Part shown: one piece after another, positions 25,491 through 33,954 of the stretch
Numbering within the stretch: the stretch's first letter is position 1
Layout: each line of letters starts with the position of its first letter
Assembly: GCF_029760955.1 (NCBI RefSeq)
Contig: NZ_CP121682.1
Coordinates: 6,138,001 to 6,202,000, forward strand
Source: Streptomyces cathayae
Lineage (GTDB): Bacteria > Actinomycetota > Actinomycetes > Streptomycetales > Streptomycetaceae
Length of the DNA: 64,000 nt
Reading direction: 5' to 3'
Made by a program: the position numbers and the translations under genes
The notes under the pieces: generated by a model
What the model saw: the letters and a program-made list of their open reading frames with translations, nothing else
Database searches by the model: none
Told to the model about the DNA's origin: nothing

Positions 25491-26201
25491 ATGCGTGTCG
25501 AAATCTGGTCGGACATCGCGTGCCCCTGGTGTTATGTCGGCAAGGCGCGGTTCGAGAAGGCGCTCGGCGAGTTCCCGCACCGTGACGACGTCGAGGTGGT
25601 GCACCGCTCCTTCGAGCTGGACCCCGGCCGGGCCAAGGACGACATCCAGCCCGTGCTCACGATGCTGACCAAGAAGTACGGCATGAGCCAGGCACAGGCC
25701 GAGGCCGGTGAGGACAACCTCGGCGCGCAGGCCGAGGCCGAGGGACTGCCGTACCGCACCCGGGGCCGCGACCACGGAGCCACCTTCGACATGCACCGCC
25801 TGCTGCACTTCGCCCGCACCCAGGGCCGCCAGGTGGAACTGCTCGACCTCCTCTACCGGGCGAACTTCGCCGAGGAGCGGTCCGTCTTCGGCGACGACGC
25901 ACGCCTCCTCGAACTCGCCACCACCGCCGGCCTCGACACCGACGCCGCCCGCGCGGTCCTCGCCGACCCGGACGCGTACGCCGCCGAGGTGCGCGAGGAC
26001 CAGCGGGAAGCCGCGGAACTCGGTGCGCGGGGCGTGCCCTTCTTCGTCCTCGACCGCACGTACGGCGTCTCCGGCGCCCAGCCCGCCGAGGTGTTCACCC
26101 AGGCGCTGACCCAGGCGTGGGGCGAGCGGTCGCCGCTGAAGATCGTCGACGGCGACGCGGAGGCCTGCGGCCCCGACGGCTGCGCGGTCCCGCAGAGCTG
26201 A
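25491..26201 (+). CDS. DsbA-family (FrnE-like) thiol oxidoreductase
   Basis: 236 residues, no signal peptide, so cytosolic. Thioredoxin fold with the redox pair C11-P-W-C14 in IWSDIACPWCYVGK, a helical insertion and the cis-Pro loop GVPFFVLDRTYGVSGAQP. It is close to the FrnE group of DsbA-like proteins found in polyketide clusters and stress responses. It ends with a second pair of cysteines (EACGPDGCAVPQS) that may be redox active. It is a single-gene unit with a GGGAGAG RBS. Confidence 0.87.
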   Translation: MRVEIWSDIACPWCYVGKARFEKALGEFPHRDDVEVVHRSFELDPGRAKDDIQPVLTMLTKKYGMSQAQAEAGEDNLGAQAEAEGLPYRTRGRDHGATFDMHRLLHFARTQGRQVELLDLLYRANFAEERSVFGDDARLLELATTAGLDTDAARAVLADPDAYAAEVREDQREAAELGARGVPFFVLDRTYGVSGAQPAEVFTQALTQAWGERSPLKIVDGDAEACGPDGCAVPQS

Positions 26202-26262
26202 CCGCGCCGGACGGGCCCGAAAGCCGGTGGACGGGGAGGATCCGGGACCGCAGAGTGGGCCC

Positions 26263-27315
26263 ATGGAGACCTTCGCGAACCTCGTCCGTGCCGAGTTCAC
26301 CCCGAAGAACACCTTCCTGAACACCGCGAGCAGCGGCCTGCTGCCCGCGCGTACGGTGACCGCCCTCGAGGAGGCCGTGCGGCTGAGGGCCGAGGGCGGC
26401 CCGCTGGATCCGCTGTTCGACGACGTCGAGGCGTGCCGGGCCGCCTACGCCCGGCTGGCCGGCGTCCCCGTCGAGCGCGTGGCGGCCGGCGCCACCGCCG
26501 CTCTCTGCACCGGGCTGATCGCGGCCGCACTGCCGCCGGGCGCCGAAGTCCTCACCGTCGAAGGCGACTTCGCCTCGGTGCTCAATCCGTTCCACGTACG
26601 CGGGGACCTCAAGGTGCGGGCCGTCCCCCTGGAGCGGCTCGCCGGGTCCGTCCGTCCGGACACCGCCCTGGTCGCGGTGAGTGCCGTGCAGTCCGCCGAC
26701 GGCCGGATCGCCGATCTGCCGGCGCTGCGGGAGGCGGCCGGGGAGCACGGCGCGCGCACCTACGTCGACTTCTCCCAGGCGGCCGGCTGGCTGCCGGTCG
26801 AGGCCGGCGCCCACGACTACTCCGTCTCCATCGTCCACAAGTGGCTGCTCGGCCCGCACGGGGCGGCCTTCCTCGTCGTGCCGGAGGACTTCGGTGGGCT
26901 GACCCCGGTGCAGGCGGGGTGGGTCGCGGCGGAGAGGCCCTGGGACAGCTGCTACGGGCCCGTCACCGAACTCGCCTGCTCGGCCCGCCGGTTCGACGTG
27001 AGCCCGGCCCTGTTCACCTACGCGGGACTGCGCGCCTCCCTCGAACTCGTCGAGGAGATCGGTGTGGAGACGATCCACGCCCATGACCTCGCCCTCGCCG
27101 ACCGCTTCCGGGCGGGGCTCGCCGCGCTGGGCCACGAGCCCGTGCCTGCACCCGGCTCGGCCATCGTCTCCGTGCCGGAACTGGGCCGTCTCGAGCCCGA
27201 GTTGGACCGGGCCGGCCTCACTCTGTCCGACCGGGCCGGCCATCTGCGGGCGTCCTTCCACCTCTACAACACCCCGTCCGACGTGGACCGGCTGCTGGAC
27301 GTCCTGTCCGGCTGA
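26263..27315 (+). CDS. class V aminotransferase-fold PLP enzyme
   Basis: 350 residues. Fold type I, class V, with the PLP lysine K193 in SIVHKWLLGPHG and the PLP-phosphate region TYVDFSQAAGW. The NTASSGLLPARTV N-terminus resembles cysteine desulfurase/isopenicillin epimerase-like proteins. The reaction cannot be assigned. The ATG at 26263 is taken as start; a GTG at 26227 is possible. It is convergent with ectD. Confidence 0.8.
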   Translation: METFANLVRAEFTPKNTFLNTASSGLLPARTVTALEEAVRLRAEGGPLDPLFDDVEACRAAYARLAGVPVERVAAGATAALCTGLIAAALPPGAEVLTVEGDFASVLNPFHVRGDLKVRAVPLERLAGSVRPDTALVAVSAVQSADGRIADLPALREAAGEHGARTYVDFSQAAGWLPVEAGAHDYSVSIVHKWLLGPHGAAFLVVPEDFGGLTPVQAGWVAAERPWDSCYGPVTELACSARRFDVSPALFTYAGLRASLELVEEIGVETIHAHDLALADRFRAGLAALGHEPVPAPGSAIVSVPELGRLEPELDRAGLTLSDRAGHLRASFHLYNTPSDVDRLLDVLSG

Positions 27316-27343
27316 CTGTCCGGCTGAGCAGGCCGGGGCCCCG

Positions 27344-27379
27344 CACCGGCCCGGTCCCGCACACGGCAGCAGGCCGGTG
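27344..27379. terminator. possible bidirectional terminator between convergent genes
   Basis: CACCGGCC / GGCCGGTG (27344-27351 / 27372-27379) with a 20-nt loop. It is the best hairpin in the 160-bp gap between the class V enzyme and ectD. Confidence 0.35.
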
Positions 27380-27477
27380 CCTCCCCTACCGCACGAGGAG
27401 GACCGGCCCGCAGTCGCGGCGCGCACGTCACGCGTTCGCGGCACCTGTTCCAGGTCCCGCTGCTCCAGGTTCCGCGC

Positions 27478-28389
27478 TCACCTCACCGGTGTGAAGTCCC
27501 GTGCCCCGATGTACTCGGGACGCCGGATCGGCGCCGCGAACGGCTCGACGGCCGTGTTGTCGACGCTGTTGAACACGATGAACACATTGCTGCGCGGGAA
27601 CGGCGTGATGTTGTCCCCGGAGCCGTGCATGGCGTTGCAGTCGAACCACGTCGCCGAGCCGGCCGCGCCGGTGAACAGCCTGATGCCGTACTCGGACGCC
27701 AGCGCGGTCAGTCCCTCGTCGGAGGGGGTGCCCGCGTCCTGCATCTGCAGCGACTTCTTGTAGTTGTCCTTCGGTGTGGCCCCCGCACACCCGAGGAACG
27801 TCTTGTGCGACCCCGGCATGATCATGAGCCCGCCGTTGGTGTCGAAGTTCTCGGTCAGCGCGATCGACACGGACACCGTCCGCATCCGCGGCAGACCGTC
27901 CTCGGCGTGCCAGGTCTCGAAGTCCGAGTGCCAGTAGAAGCCACTGGCCCCGAAGCCCGGCTTGACGTTGATCCGGGACTGGTGGACGTACACGTCCGAG
28001 CCGAGGATCTGCCGGGCCCGGCCGACCACCCGCTCGTCGCGGACCAGCCGTGCGAACACCTCGCTGATCCGGTGGACCTCGAAGACCGAGCGGATCTCCT
28101 TGGACTGCGGTTCGACGATCGACCGCTCGTCGGCCCGGATCGCCGGGTCGGCGACCAGCCGGTTCAGCTCGTCCCGGTAGACGGCGACCTCGTCCTCGGC
28201 GATCAGCCGATCGACGGCGAGGAAGCCGTCACGCTCGAACGACCCGAGGTCGGCCGGCGTGATCGGGCCGGGCGCGTCCGGGGCGCCCCAGACGACCGGG
28301 TCCTGCCGCGGGGTGATGACCTCGGCCGAGCCGCGGGTGGGATAGAGGTCGGGGACGTGCGTCTCGGTGCTGGGGGTCACGGTGGTCAT
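27478..28389 (-). CDS. ectD: ectoine 5-hydroxylase
   Basis: 303 residues. Non-haem Fe(II)/2-oxoglutarate dioxygenase that converts ectoine to 5-hydroxyectoine. The iron ligands are visible: H154 and D156 (FYWHSDFETWH) and H255 (FDCNAMHGSG). The EctD signature FYWHSDFETWHAEDGLPRM and the HQSRINVKPGFGASGF 2-oxoglutarate/ectoine region are intact. It is the last gene of ectABCD, 6 bp after ectC. Product is cytosolic and osmo/thermoprotective. Confidence 0.96.
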   Translation of the reverse strand: MTTVTPSTETHVPDLYPTRGSAEVITPRQDPVVWGAPDAPGPITPADLGSFERDGFLAVDRLIAEDEVAVYRDELNRLVADPAIRADERSIVEPQSKEIRSVFEVHRISEVFARLVRDERVVGRARQILGSDVYVHQSRINVKPGFGASGFYWHSDFETWHAEDGLPRMRTVSVSIALTENFDTNGGLMIMPGSHKTFLGCAGATPKDNYKKSLQMQDAGTPSDEGLTALASEYGIRLFTGAAGSATWFDCNAMHGSGDNITPFPRSNVFIVFNSVDNTAVEPFAAPIRRPEYIGARDFTPVR

Positions 28390-28395
28390 GGAACC

Positions 28396-28794
28396 TCACA
28401 CCTCCTCGGTGAGCAGCGGGTATACGCCGTTCTCGTCGTGGTCCTCCCGTCCGGTCACGGGCGGATTGAAGACGCAGATGCAGCGGAAGTCCTTCTTCAC
28501 CCGCAGCGTGTGCTTCTCGTGCCCGTCGAGGAGGTACATGGTCCCGGGCGTGATCGTGTGCGTCAGCCCGGAGTCGTGGTCGGTGAGCTCTGCCTCTCCC
28601 TCCACACAGACGACGGCCTCGATGTGGTTGGCGTACCACATCGACGTCTCCGTACCGGTGTACAGGACGGTCTCGTGCAAGGAGAACCCGACGTTCTCCT
28701 TGGCGAGGACGATGCGCTTGCTCTCCCAGGTGCCCGACGCGGACTTCACGTGTCGGTCGGTGCCCTCGAGCTCCTTGAAGGAACGGACAATCAC
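28396..28794 (-). CDS. ectC: L-ectoine synthase
   Basis: 132 residues, GTG start. Cupin-fold cyclase that dehydrates N-gamma-acetyl-diaminobutyrate to ectoine. The metal-binding cupin residues are in [19 protein letters not shown] (Glu) and [13 protein letters not shown] (His). A 139-bp gap carrying 9-bp repeats separates it from ectB, unusual within this otherwise compact operon. Confidence 0.96.
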   Translation of the reverse strand: MIVRSFKELEGTDRHVKSASGTWESKRIVLAKENVGFSLHETVLYTGTETSMWYANHIEAVVCVEGEAELTDHDSGLTHTITPGTMYLLDGHEKHTLRVKKDFRCICVFNPPVTGREDHDENGVYPLLTEEV

Positions 28795-28879
28795 GGTGCT
28801 GCGATGCCTCCTTGGTCATGGTGACGGTGGTGACGGTGCCTGCGGGCCGTCCGGACCCCGGGCCGAAGCCGGGGCCCGG

Positions 28880-28945
28880 ACGGTTCGACAGGCGGTTCGG
28901 GCGGTTCAGGCGGCCCAGGCGGTTCGGGCCGGTTCAGGCGGTCTC
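28880..28945. repeat. 9-bp degenerate tandem repeats between ectB and ectC
   Basis: About seven units of the CGGTTCRGG type run from 28880 to 28945, in the ectC-ectB gap and into the last codons of ectB. GC-rich slippage-type repeat; no function evident. Confidence 0.7.
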
Positions 28946-30205
28946 GCGGACGGCGCGGGCCAGCGTCCTCAGCCCTTCGTCCAGCTCGTCCGGGGTGATG
29001 GTCAGGGCCGGGAGGAGTTTGACGACCTCGCTCTCCGGGCCGGAGGTCTCGATCAGCAGCCCGAGCTGGAAGGCCCGCGCGGCGATCCGCCCCGCGCGCT
29101 CCTTGTCGTGGAACTCCATGCCCCACACCAGCCCGCGACCGCGGTACTCCTTCACGTCGGCGCGGTTCTCCTCGGCGATGGCGACCAGTGACTGCTCGAC
29201 CTGCTCGCCGCGCGAACGGGTCTGCTTCTCCATCGCCGACCCGTCGGCCCAGTAGGCCTCCAGGGCGGCGGTCGCCGTGACGAAGGCCGGGTTGTTGCCG
29301 CGGAAGGTGCCGTTGTGCTCGCCCGGCTCCCAGACGTCCAGCTCGGGCTTGAACAGGGTCAGCGCCATGGGCAGGCCGTAGCCGCTGATCGACTTGGACA
29401 CGGTGACGATGTCCGGGGTGATGCCCGCCTCCTCGAAGGAGAAGAAGGCGCCGGTGCGGCCGCAGCCCATCTGAATGTCGTCGACGATGAGCAGCATGTC
29501 CTGGCGTGCGCACAGCTCGGACAGGGCGCGCAGCCACTGGGGCCGGGCGACGTTGATGCCGCCCTCGCCCTGCACGGTCTCGACGATCACGGCGGCCGGC
29601 TTGTTGAGGCCGGAGCCCTGGTCCTCCAGCAGCCGCTCGAACCACAGGAAGTCCTCGACCGTGCCGTCGAAGTAGTTGTCGAACGGCATGGGCGTGCCGT
29701 GCACCAGCGGGATACCGGCCCCGGCCCGCTTGAAGGCGTTGCCGGTCACGGCGAGGGAGCCCAGCGACATGCCGTGGAAGGCGTTGGTGAACGACACGAT
29801 CGACTCGCGCCCCTTCACCTTCCGGGCCAGCTTCAGTGCCGACTCGACGGCGTTGGTGCCCGTCGGGCCCGGGAACATGACCTTGTACGGCAGGTCGCGC
29901 GGGCGCAGGATCCAGTTCTGGAAGGACTCCAGGAACGCGCGTTTGGCCGTCGTCGACATGTCGAGCCCGTGGGTGACGCCGTCCCGCTCCAGATAGTCGA
30001 TCAGCGCCCGTTTCAGTACGGGGTTGTTGTGGCCGTAGTTGAGTGAACCGGCTCCGGCGAAGAAGTCGAGGTACTCGTGGCCGTCCTCGTCGTACATGTG
30101 GCTGCCGTGTGCGCGGTCGAAGACGGTGGGCCAGCCACGGCAGTAGCTGCGCACCTCGGACTCAAGGGTCTCGAAGACGCTCAGATCGGGCTGGGTGATG
30201 GTCAC
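28934..30205 (-). CDS. ectB: diaminobutyrate--2-oxoglutarate transaminase
   Basis: 423 residues, GTG start. Class III (fold type I) PLP aminotransferase that makes L-2,4-diaminobutyrate from aspartate semialdehyde. Signature features: FFAGAGSLNYGHNNP, GPTGTNAVESALKLARKVKGR, the cofactor Asp in LLIVDDIQMGCGRTGAFFSFE and the PLP lysine in TVSKSISGYGLPMA. Second gene of the operon, 85 bp after ectA. Confidence 0.96.
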   Translation of the reverse strand: MTITQPDLSVFETLESEVRSYCRGWPTVFDRAHGSHMYDEDGHEYLDFFAGAGSLNYGHNNPVLKRALIDYLERDGVTHGLDMSTTAKRAFLESFQNWILRPRDLPYKVMFPGPTGTNAVESALKLARKVKGRESIVSFTNAFHGMSLGSLAVTGNAFKRAGAGIPLVHGTPMPFDNYFDGTVEDFLWFERLLEDQGSGLNKPAAVIVETVQGEGGINVARPQWLRALSELCARQDMLLIVDDIQMGCGRTGAFFSFEEAGITPDIVTVSKSISGYGLPMALTLFKPELDVWEPGEHNGTFRGNNPAFVTATAALEAYWADGSAMEKQTRSRGEQVEQSLVAIAEENRADVKEYRGRGLVWGMEFHDKERAGRIAARAFQLGLLIETSGPESEVVKLLPALTITPDELDEGLRTLARAVRETA

Positions 30206-30290
30206 GACGAATCGCTCCTCGATGGCGTGGGAGGTCGTAGGGAGTCGGGATCGGCGGAGTGACGCACTTCTTCGTGCGCGGGGCCGGAGG

Positions 30291-30797
30291 TCAGGGGGTG
30301 AGGGGACCGATGCGGTACAGCACCTCGGGGTCGTGCGGTCCGTCGGGGAACCGGTCGGCCTCGAACAGCACCTCGCGCTCCAGCCGGGCGCCGCGGCGTT
30401 CGGCGAACGCGGTGAACAGACGCTCGGAGGCGGTGTTCCCCGGGGTGATGGTGGTCTCCACGGTGTTCACTCCGTGTTCCGTGGTGGTCCGTGCGACCAG
30501 ACCGTCGAGCAGAGCGGCGGCCAGACCACGGCCCCGGTGCGCCTCGTCCACCGCGACCTGCCAGACGAGCAGGGTGTGCGGGCTGTCCGGCCGCAGGTAG
30601 CCGGTGACGAAGCCGATCGGCTCCCCGCCGGCGTCGCGTGCGACGGCCGATGTGGCGGCGAAGTCCCGGCACCACAGGAGATAGCTGTACGACGAGTTCA
30701 GGTCGAGGGTTTTCGAGTCCCTCGCTATCCGCCACAATGCGGCTCCGTCCGCCAGGGCGGGGCGGTCGATCTGCGGGTCTGCTTGAGCGGCAGTCAT
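30291..30797 (-). CDS. ectA: L-2,4-diaminobutyrate acetyltransferase
   Basis: 168 residues. GNAT enzyme that acetylates diaminobutyrate at N-gamma. Family features: LWRIARDSKTLDLNSSYSYLLWCRDF near the N-terminus and the acetyl-CoA motif VDEAHRGRGLAAALLDGL. First gene of ectABCD. It starts at ATG 30797, 11 bp downstream (on the minus strand) of a TTACC/GGTAA dyad. Confidence 0.96.
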   Translation of the reverse strand: MTAAQADPQIDRPALADGAALWRIARDSKTLDLNSSYSYLLWCRDFAATSAVARDAGGEPIGFVTGYLRPDSPHTLLVWQVAVDEAHRGRGLAAALLDGLVARTTTEHGVNTVETTITPGNTASERLFTAFAERRGARLEREVLFEADRFPDGPHDPEVLYRIGPLTP

Positions 30798-30808
30798 GTG
30801 AATTCAAC

Positions 30809-30893
30809 TTACCCAGGTAAATTCGAAAATGCATCGGCTGCCGGGGTTACCTGGTGGCTTGAACTATGTTATCGCGCGGGCGTGAAGCCGCAA
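30809..30893 (-). promoter_or_regulatory. ectA promoter region with TTACC-CA-GGTAA dyad
   Basis: On the minus strand TTGCGG (30893-30888) and TAACAT (30871-30866), 16 bp apart, form a plausible promoter. Downstream, TTACC-CA-GGTAA (30809-30820) is a dyad 11 bp from the ectA start codon, well placed for a repressor or translational control. The motif resembles CCTGGGTAA next to the pit start codon (54601-54612). Confidence 0.4.
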
Positions 30894-31245
30894 GCGGGAC
30901 CTCGGCGAGATGCCCCGTTTTGCAGTGAATACAAGGCGCAAATCGGTCGCGCTGTGGAGCCGGTCACAAGTACGTAACTCCCGTGAGGGGGCCCCGGATG
31001 TGCCGCTTCACGCCCCGCTGAATCGGTGCGTTTAGGTTCGAGAAAAGCGGGCAGAAGAACGTGGGAAGCTGCTCTGAAAGATTGTATTGAAATAAGCGGG
31101 AGAATGCCGGGCAATAGTGCCCCTGATTACTTCCGGTAATCCTGTGGAATTCGCGATTCGGTCACCCGTGGCCGGTCGGCCGCTCATGTCCCCGTCGCGC
31201 CGCCGGCACACTCCCGCTCCGCTCCGGAGCCGTCCCGCGCGGGGC
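30894..31245. other. AT-richer non-coding gap upstream of ectABCD
   Basis: No convincing gene. The stretch is visibly less GC-rich than its surroundings (for example 31060-31150) and has two dyads: GGGCA-ATAG-TGCCC at about 31109-31122, possibly the terminator of the minus-strand aminotransferase, and GATTAC-n5-GTAATC at 31125-31141. It could hold distal ect regulatory sites. Confidence 0.5.
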
Positions 31246-32349
31246 TCACCGCCAGGCGTCGTCGGCCGCGCTCAGGGCGCCCTGCACGTCCACCGTCAGG
31301 CCCTGCCCCGCCAGCGCGGTGCCCAGCGCCGCCAGGCTCGCGCGTACCGCGCCCCGGGTCGCGTCGGAGCCGTAGTGGTTGACGCGGATCATCTCCTTGG
31401 CCAGTGCCCCGCCCCCCGCGGCCAGCGGGAGCGCCGGGTCCACGGCCAGGGCGCGGGCCACCAGCTCCGCGGCCACCGTGCCCGACGGGGCCCGCAGGGT
31501 CGTGGCGACCGGAGCCGCCTCGGACGCCTCGTGGACGTACGGCACCAGGCCGCCGCCCAGCGCGAGCGCCCCCGCCCGCGTCGCCGCGGCGGCCGCCGCA
31601 TGCCGCCCCGTCACCGTGTCCAGGCCCACCGCCTCGATGCGCTCCACGCACGCCTGAAGCGCCAGCATCTCCAACTGGGCCGGCGCGTGCGGCAGCGCCG
31701 TACGGCCCCCGTCGATCCAGCGCTCCTTCCAGTCCAGCAGCGACAGGTACGAGCGGCGCGGCGCCCGCGGGTTCGCCGCCATCCGGGCCCACGCCCGCTC
31801 GCTCACCGACACCGCCGACACGCCCGCCGGACCGCCCATCGCCTTCTGCGCCCCGATCACGCACAGGTCCACGCCCCACGCGTCCGGCAGCACCGGCTCC
31901 GCCCCGACCGACGCCACCGCGTCCAGGTAGAACAGCGCCCCGTGCTCCCGCACCGCCTCGCCGATCTCCGCGACCGGGTTGGTGTTCCCGGTGGCCGCCT
32001 CCGCGTGCACCAGGGAGACGAAGTCGATCTCCGGATGTCCGGCGAACGCCTCGCGGATCTGCCCGGCCGTCACCGCGGTGTGGAACGGCACCGCCAGGTC
32101 GATCACCGTGGCGCCGCAGTCCCGCAGCCAGTTTCCGAAGGTCTGCCCGTAGGGGCCCGTGACGACGTTCAGGGCGGTCGTGCCGGGGCCCGCGGCCGCG
32201 CGGATCGCGCCCTCCAGCGGCAGCAGCGCCTCACCCTGCATGATCACGACGTCCTGCGTGGTGCGCAGCAGCCGTGCCACGCGGTCCTCGATCGAGGCGA
32301 AGTGCGGGGCGCTCAGCGGGGCCAGACCGAGGAAGGGGTGGGTGCTCAC
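31246..32349 (-). CDS. class V aminotransferase (alanine/serine-glyoxylate type)
   Basis: 367 residues. Fold type I PLP enzyme of the alanine-glyoxylate / pyridoxamine-pyruvate aminotransferase group: IMQGEALLPLEGAIRA N-terminal motif, HAEAATGNTNPV, cofactor Asp in LFYLDAVASVGA, and PLP lysine K169 in CVIGAQKAMGGPAG. The frame is open far upstream, but the GTG at 32349 is chosen for an AGAGAG RBS and agreement with the family N-terminus. The amino donor is unknown. Confidence 0.85.
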   Translation of the reverse strand: MSTHPFLGLAPLSAPHFASIEDRVARLLRTTQDVVIMQGEALLPLEGAIRAAAGPGTTALNVVTGPYGQTFGNWLRDCGATVIDLAVPFHTAVTAGQIREAFAGHPEIDFVSLVHAEAATGNTNPVAEIGEAVREHGALFYLDAVASVGAEPVLPDAWGVDLCVIGAQKAMGGPAGVSAVSVSERAWARMAANPRAPRRSYLSLLDWKERWIDGGRTALPHAPAQLEMLALQACVERIEAVGLDTVTGRHAAAAAATRAGALALGGGLVPYVHEASEAAPVATTLRAPSGTVAAELVARALAVDPALPLAAGGGALAKEMIRVNHYGSDATRGAVRASLAALGTALAGQGLTVDVQGALSAADDAWR

Positions 32350-32525
32350 GGCGGTGCTCTCTCCAGATCGCGGCTTCACGTCCTCGTGCCGCCACGAGGG
32401 TGTGCCTGCACGAGGTCGTGGGGGTACACGTGCGAGCGTACGGGAGCCCGTCCGACGCCGGATTCCCCGGCCGGACGGGGAGGCGGAGACCCCGGACCGG
32501 GTGGGCCCGTCCGGGTGGCGGCTCA

Positions 32526-32814
32526 CTGGAAACCTCCGAGGACGCTTCCGGCTTCAGTCGGGGGATGAATCGGAGTCCTGCGGAGCAGGACAGAGAACGG
32601 GATTTCGCCCAAAAGGTGAAAGACCGCCCGGATGGCCGGGTAGGCTGAGCGCCGTGCGTTGCGAGAGCCAAGCACGCGCAACTCCTTTGTCTTGAATGGG
32701 CAACCGGGCAGGTTCCGTCCCGGCTGGTGCTGAGAGCGTCAGACTCGTTCGCTTGCTGAGTGAATGAGCTGCTTGAGCCAGGAATCCCCCTGCTTCAGCT
32801 GGGGGAGGGTTCAA
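32526..32814 (+). mobile_element. IS200/IS605 (TnpB-type) right-end remnant
   Basis: Ends with GGAATC, an imperfect hairpin (TCCCCC...GGGGGA, 32785-32806), then GAGGGT and TCAA at 32811-32814. This is the same GGAATC-hairpin-GAGGG-TCAA layout as the element at 15215-15487. Upstream sequence includes a GTCCTGC-GGA-GCAGGAC stem (32575-32591) and may include the degenerate 3' end of a tnpB frame. No left end or transposase ORF is seen, so it looks 5'-truncated; the left boundary is approximate. Confidence 0.6.
32640..32814 (+). ncRNA. candidate omega RNA from IS605 remnant
   Basis: The right-end region of a TnpB element normally encodes the omega RNA. Several stems precede the terminal hairpin. 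A guide would start at 32815 (TAGGGTGCGG...). 5' end and expression unknown. Confidence 0.3.
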
Positions 32815-32828
32815 TAGGGTGCGGTGTA
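32815..32828 (+). promoter_or_regulatory. leaderless-type -10 box abutting the IS605 remnant
   Basis: TAGGGT (32815-32820) lies exactly 7 nt before ATG 32828, the geometry of a leaderless mRNA starting at the A of ATG. The box begins at the first base after the element's TCAA terminus. A weak TTCAGC (32794-32799) could act as -35 from inside the element, 15 bp away. Confidence 0.45.
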
Positions 32829-33925
32829 TGAGCGAACGCGCGGTGCTGCACGTGAAGGGCCGGATCCTCGTCGGGCCGGACGAGAACCAGGTCCGCGACG
32901 AGCTGTGGGTGGTCGACGGGCGGATCTCCTACGACCGCCCCGGCACCGCCCGGGACGTCCGGACCGTCGAGGGCTGGGTGCTGCCCGGCCTGGTCGACGC
33001 CCACTGCCATGTGGGCCTCGACCGGCACGGTGCGGTCCCCGCCGAGGCCGCGGAGAAGCAGGCGCTCACCGACCGCGACGCCGGCGCCCTGCTGCTGCGG
33101 GACGCGGGCTCACCCTCCGACACCCGCTGGATCGACGACCGCGACGACCTCCCGAAGATCATCCGGGCCGGCCGGCACATCGCCCGCACCCGCCGCTACA
33201 TCCGCGACTACGCCTGGGAGGTCGAACCCGACGACCTCGTCGCCTACGTCGCCCAGGAGGCCCGGCAGGGCGACGGCTGGGTCAAACTCGTCGGCGACTG
33301 GATCGACCGCGACCTGGGCGACCTGTCGGCCTGCTGGCCGCGCGGCGCCGTCGAGGCGGCGATCGCCGAGGCGCACCGGCTGGGCGCCCGCGTCACCGCG
33401 CACTGCTTCGCCGAGGACTCCCTGCGGGACCTGGTCGAGGCCGGCATCGACTGCGTCGAGCACGCGACGGGCCTGACCGACGACACCATCCCGCTGTTCG
33501 CCGAACGGGGCGTGGCGATCGTCCCGACCCTCGTCAACATCGCCACCTTCCCCGGCCTGGCCGACGGCGGCGAGTCCAAGTTCCCGCGCTGGTCGGCCCA
33601 CCTCCGCCGGCTCCACGAACGCCGCTACGACACCGTGCGCTCCGCCTACGACGCCGGCATCCCGGTCTTCGTCGGCACGGACGCGGGCGGCACCCTCCCG
33701 CACGGCCTGGCGGCGGCCGAGGTCGCCGAACTGGTCACCGCCGGCATCCCGCCCGTCGACGCCCTCGCGGCCGGCACCTGGGCCGCCCGGGCCTGGCTCG
33801 GCCGCCCCGGCCTGGAGGAGGGCGCCCCGGCCGACCTCGTGGTCTACGGGTCCGACCCGCGCGCGGACGTGCGGGTGCTCGCCGACCCGCGCCGGGTGGT
33901 ACTGAACGGGCGCGTGGTCGGCTAG
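32828..33925 (+). CDS. amidohydrolase-family metal-dependent hydrolase
   Basis: 365 residues. Amidohydrolase TIM barrel with flanking beta-sandwich: metal ligands H59 and H61 (GLVDAHCHVG), a lysine in DGWVKLVGDW, histidines in VTAHCFAE and VEHATGL, and the catalytic Asp in VFVGTDAGGTLPHG. The C-terminal GAPADLVVYG closes the sandwich domain. It resembles imidazolonepropionase/prolidase-like Xaa hydrolases; the substrate is not predictable. It appears to be expressed as a leaderless message and is followed by a modest hairpin. Confidence 0.88.
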   Translation: MSERAVLHVKGRILVGPDENQVRDELWVVDGRISYDRPGTARDVRTVEGWVLPGLVDAHCHVGLDRHGAVPAEAAEKQALTDRDAGALLLRDAGSPSDTRWIDDRDDLPKIIRAGRHIARTRRYIRDYAWEVEPDDLVAYVAQEARQGDGWVKLVGDWIDRDLGDLSACWPRGAVEAAIAEAHRLGARVTAHCFAEDSLRDLVEAGIDCVEHATGLTDDTIPLFAERGVAIVPTLVNIATFPGLADGGESKFPRWSAHLRRLHERRYDTVRSAYDAGIPVFVGTDAGGTLPHGLAAAEVAELVTAGIPPVDALAAGTWAARAWLGRPGLEEGAPADLVVYGSDPRADVRVLADPRRVVLNGRVVG

Positions 33926-33937
33926 GAACCGCTGCCC

Positions 33938-33954
33938 GGCGGGCGAAACCCGCC
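33938..33954 (+). terminator. short hairpin after amidohydrolase gene
   Basis: GGCGGG-cgaaa-CCCGCC at 33938-33954, extendable by outer CCC/GGG pairs. Confidence 0.45.

Noticed and set aside
30809..30820. TTACCCAGGTAA before ectA as a GlnR box
   Set aside because: It does not have the gTnAC-n6-GaAAC spacing of GlnR sites; kept only as an unassigned dyad.
32274..32648. Plus-strand frame ending at 32648 as an independent gene
   Set aside because: Its first part overlaps the aminotransferase antisense; the last 40 codons may be a degenerate tnpB end, but no intact gene is supported.
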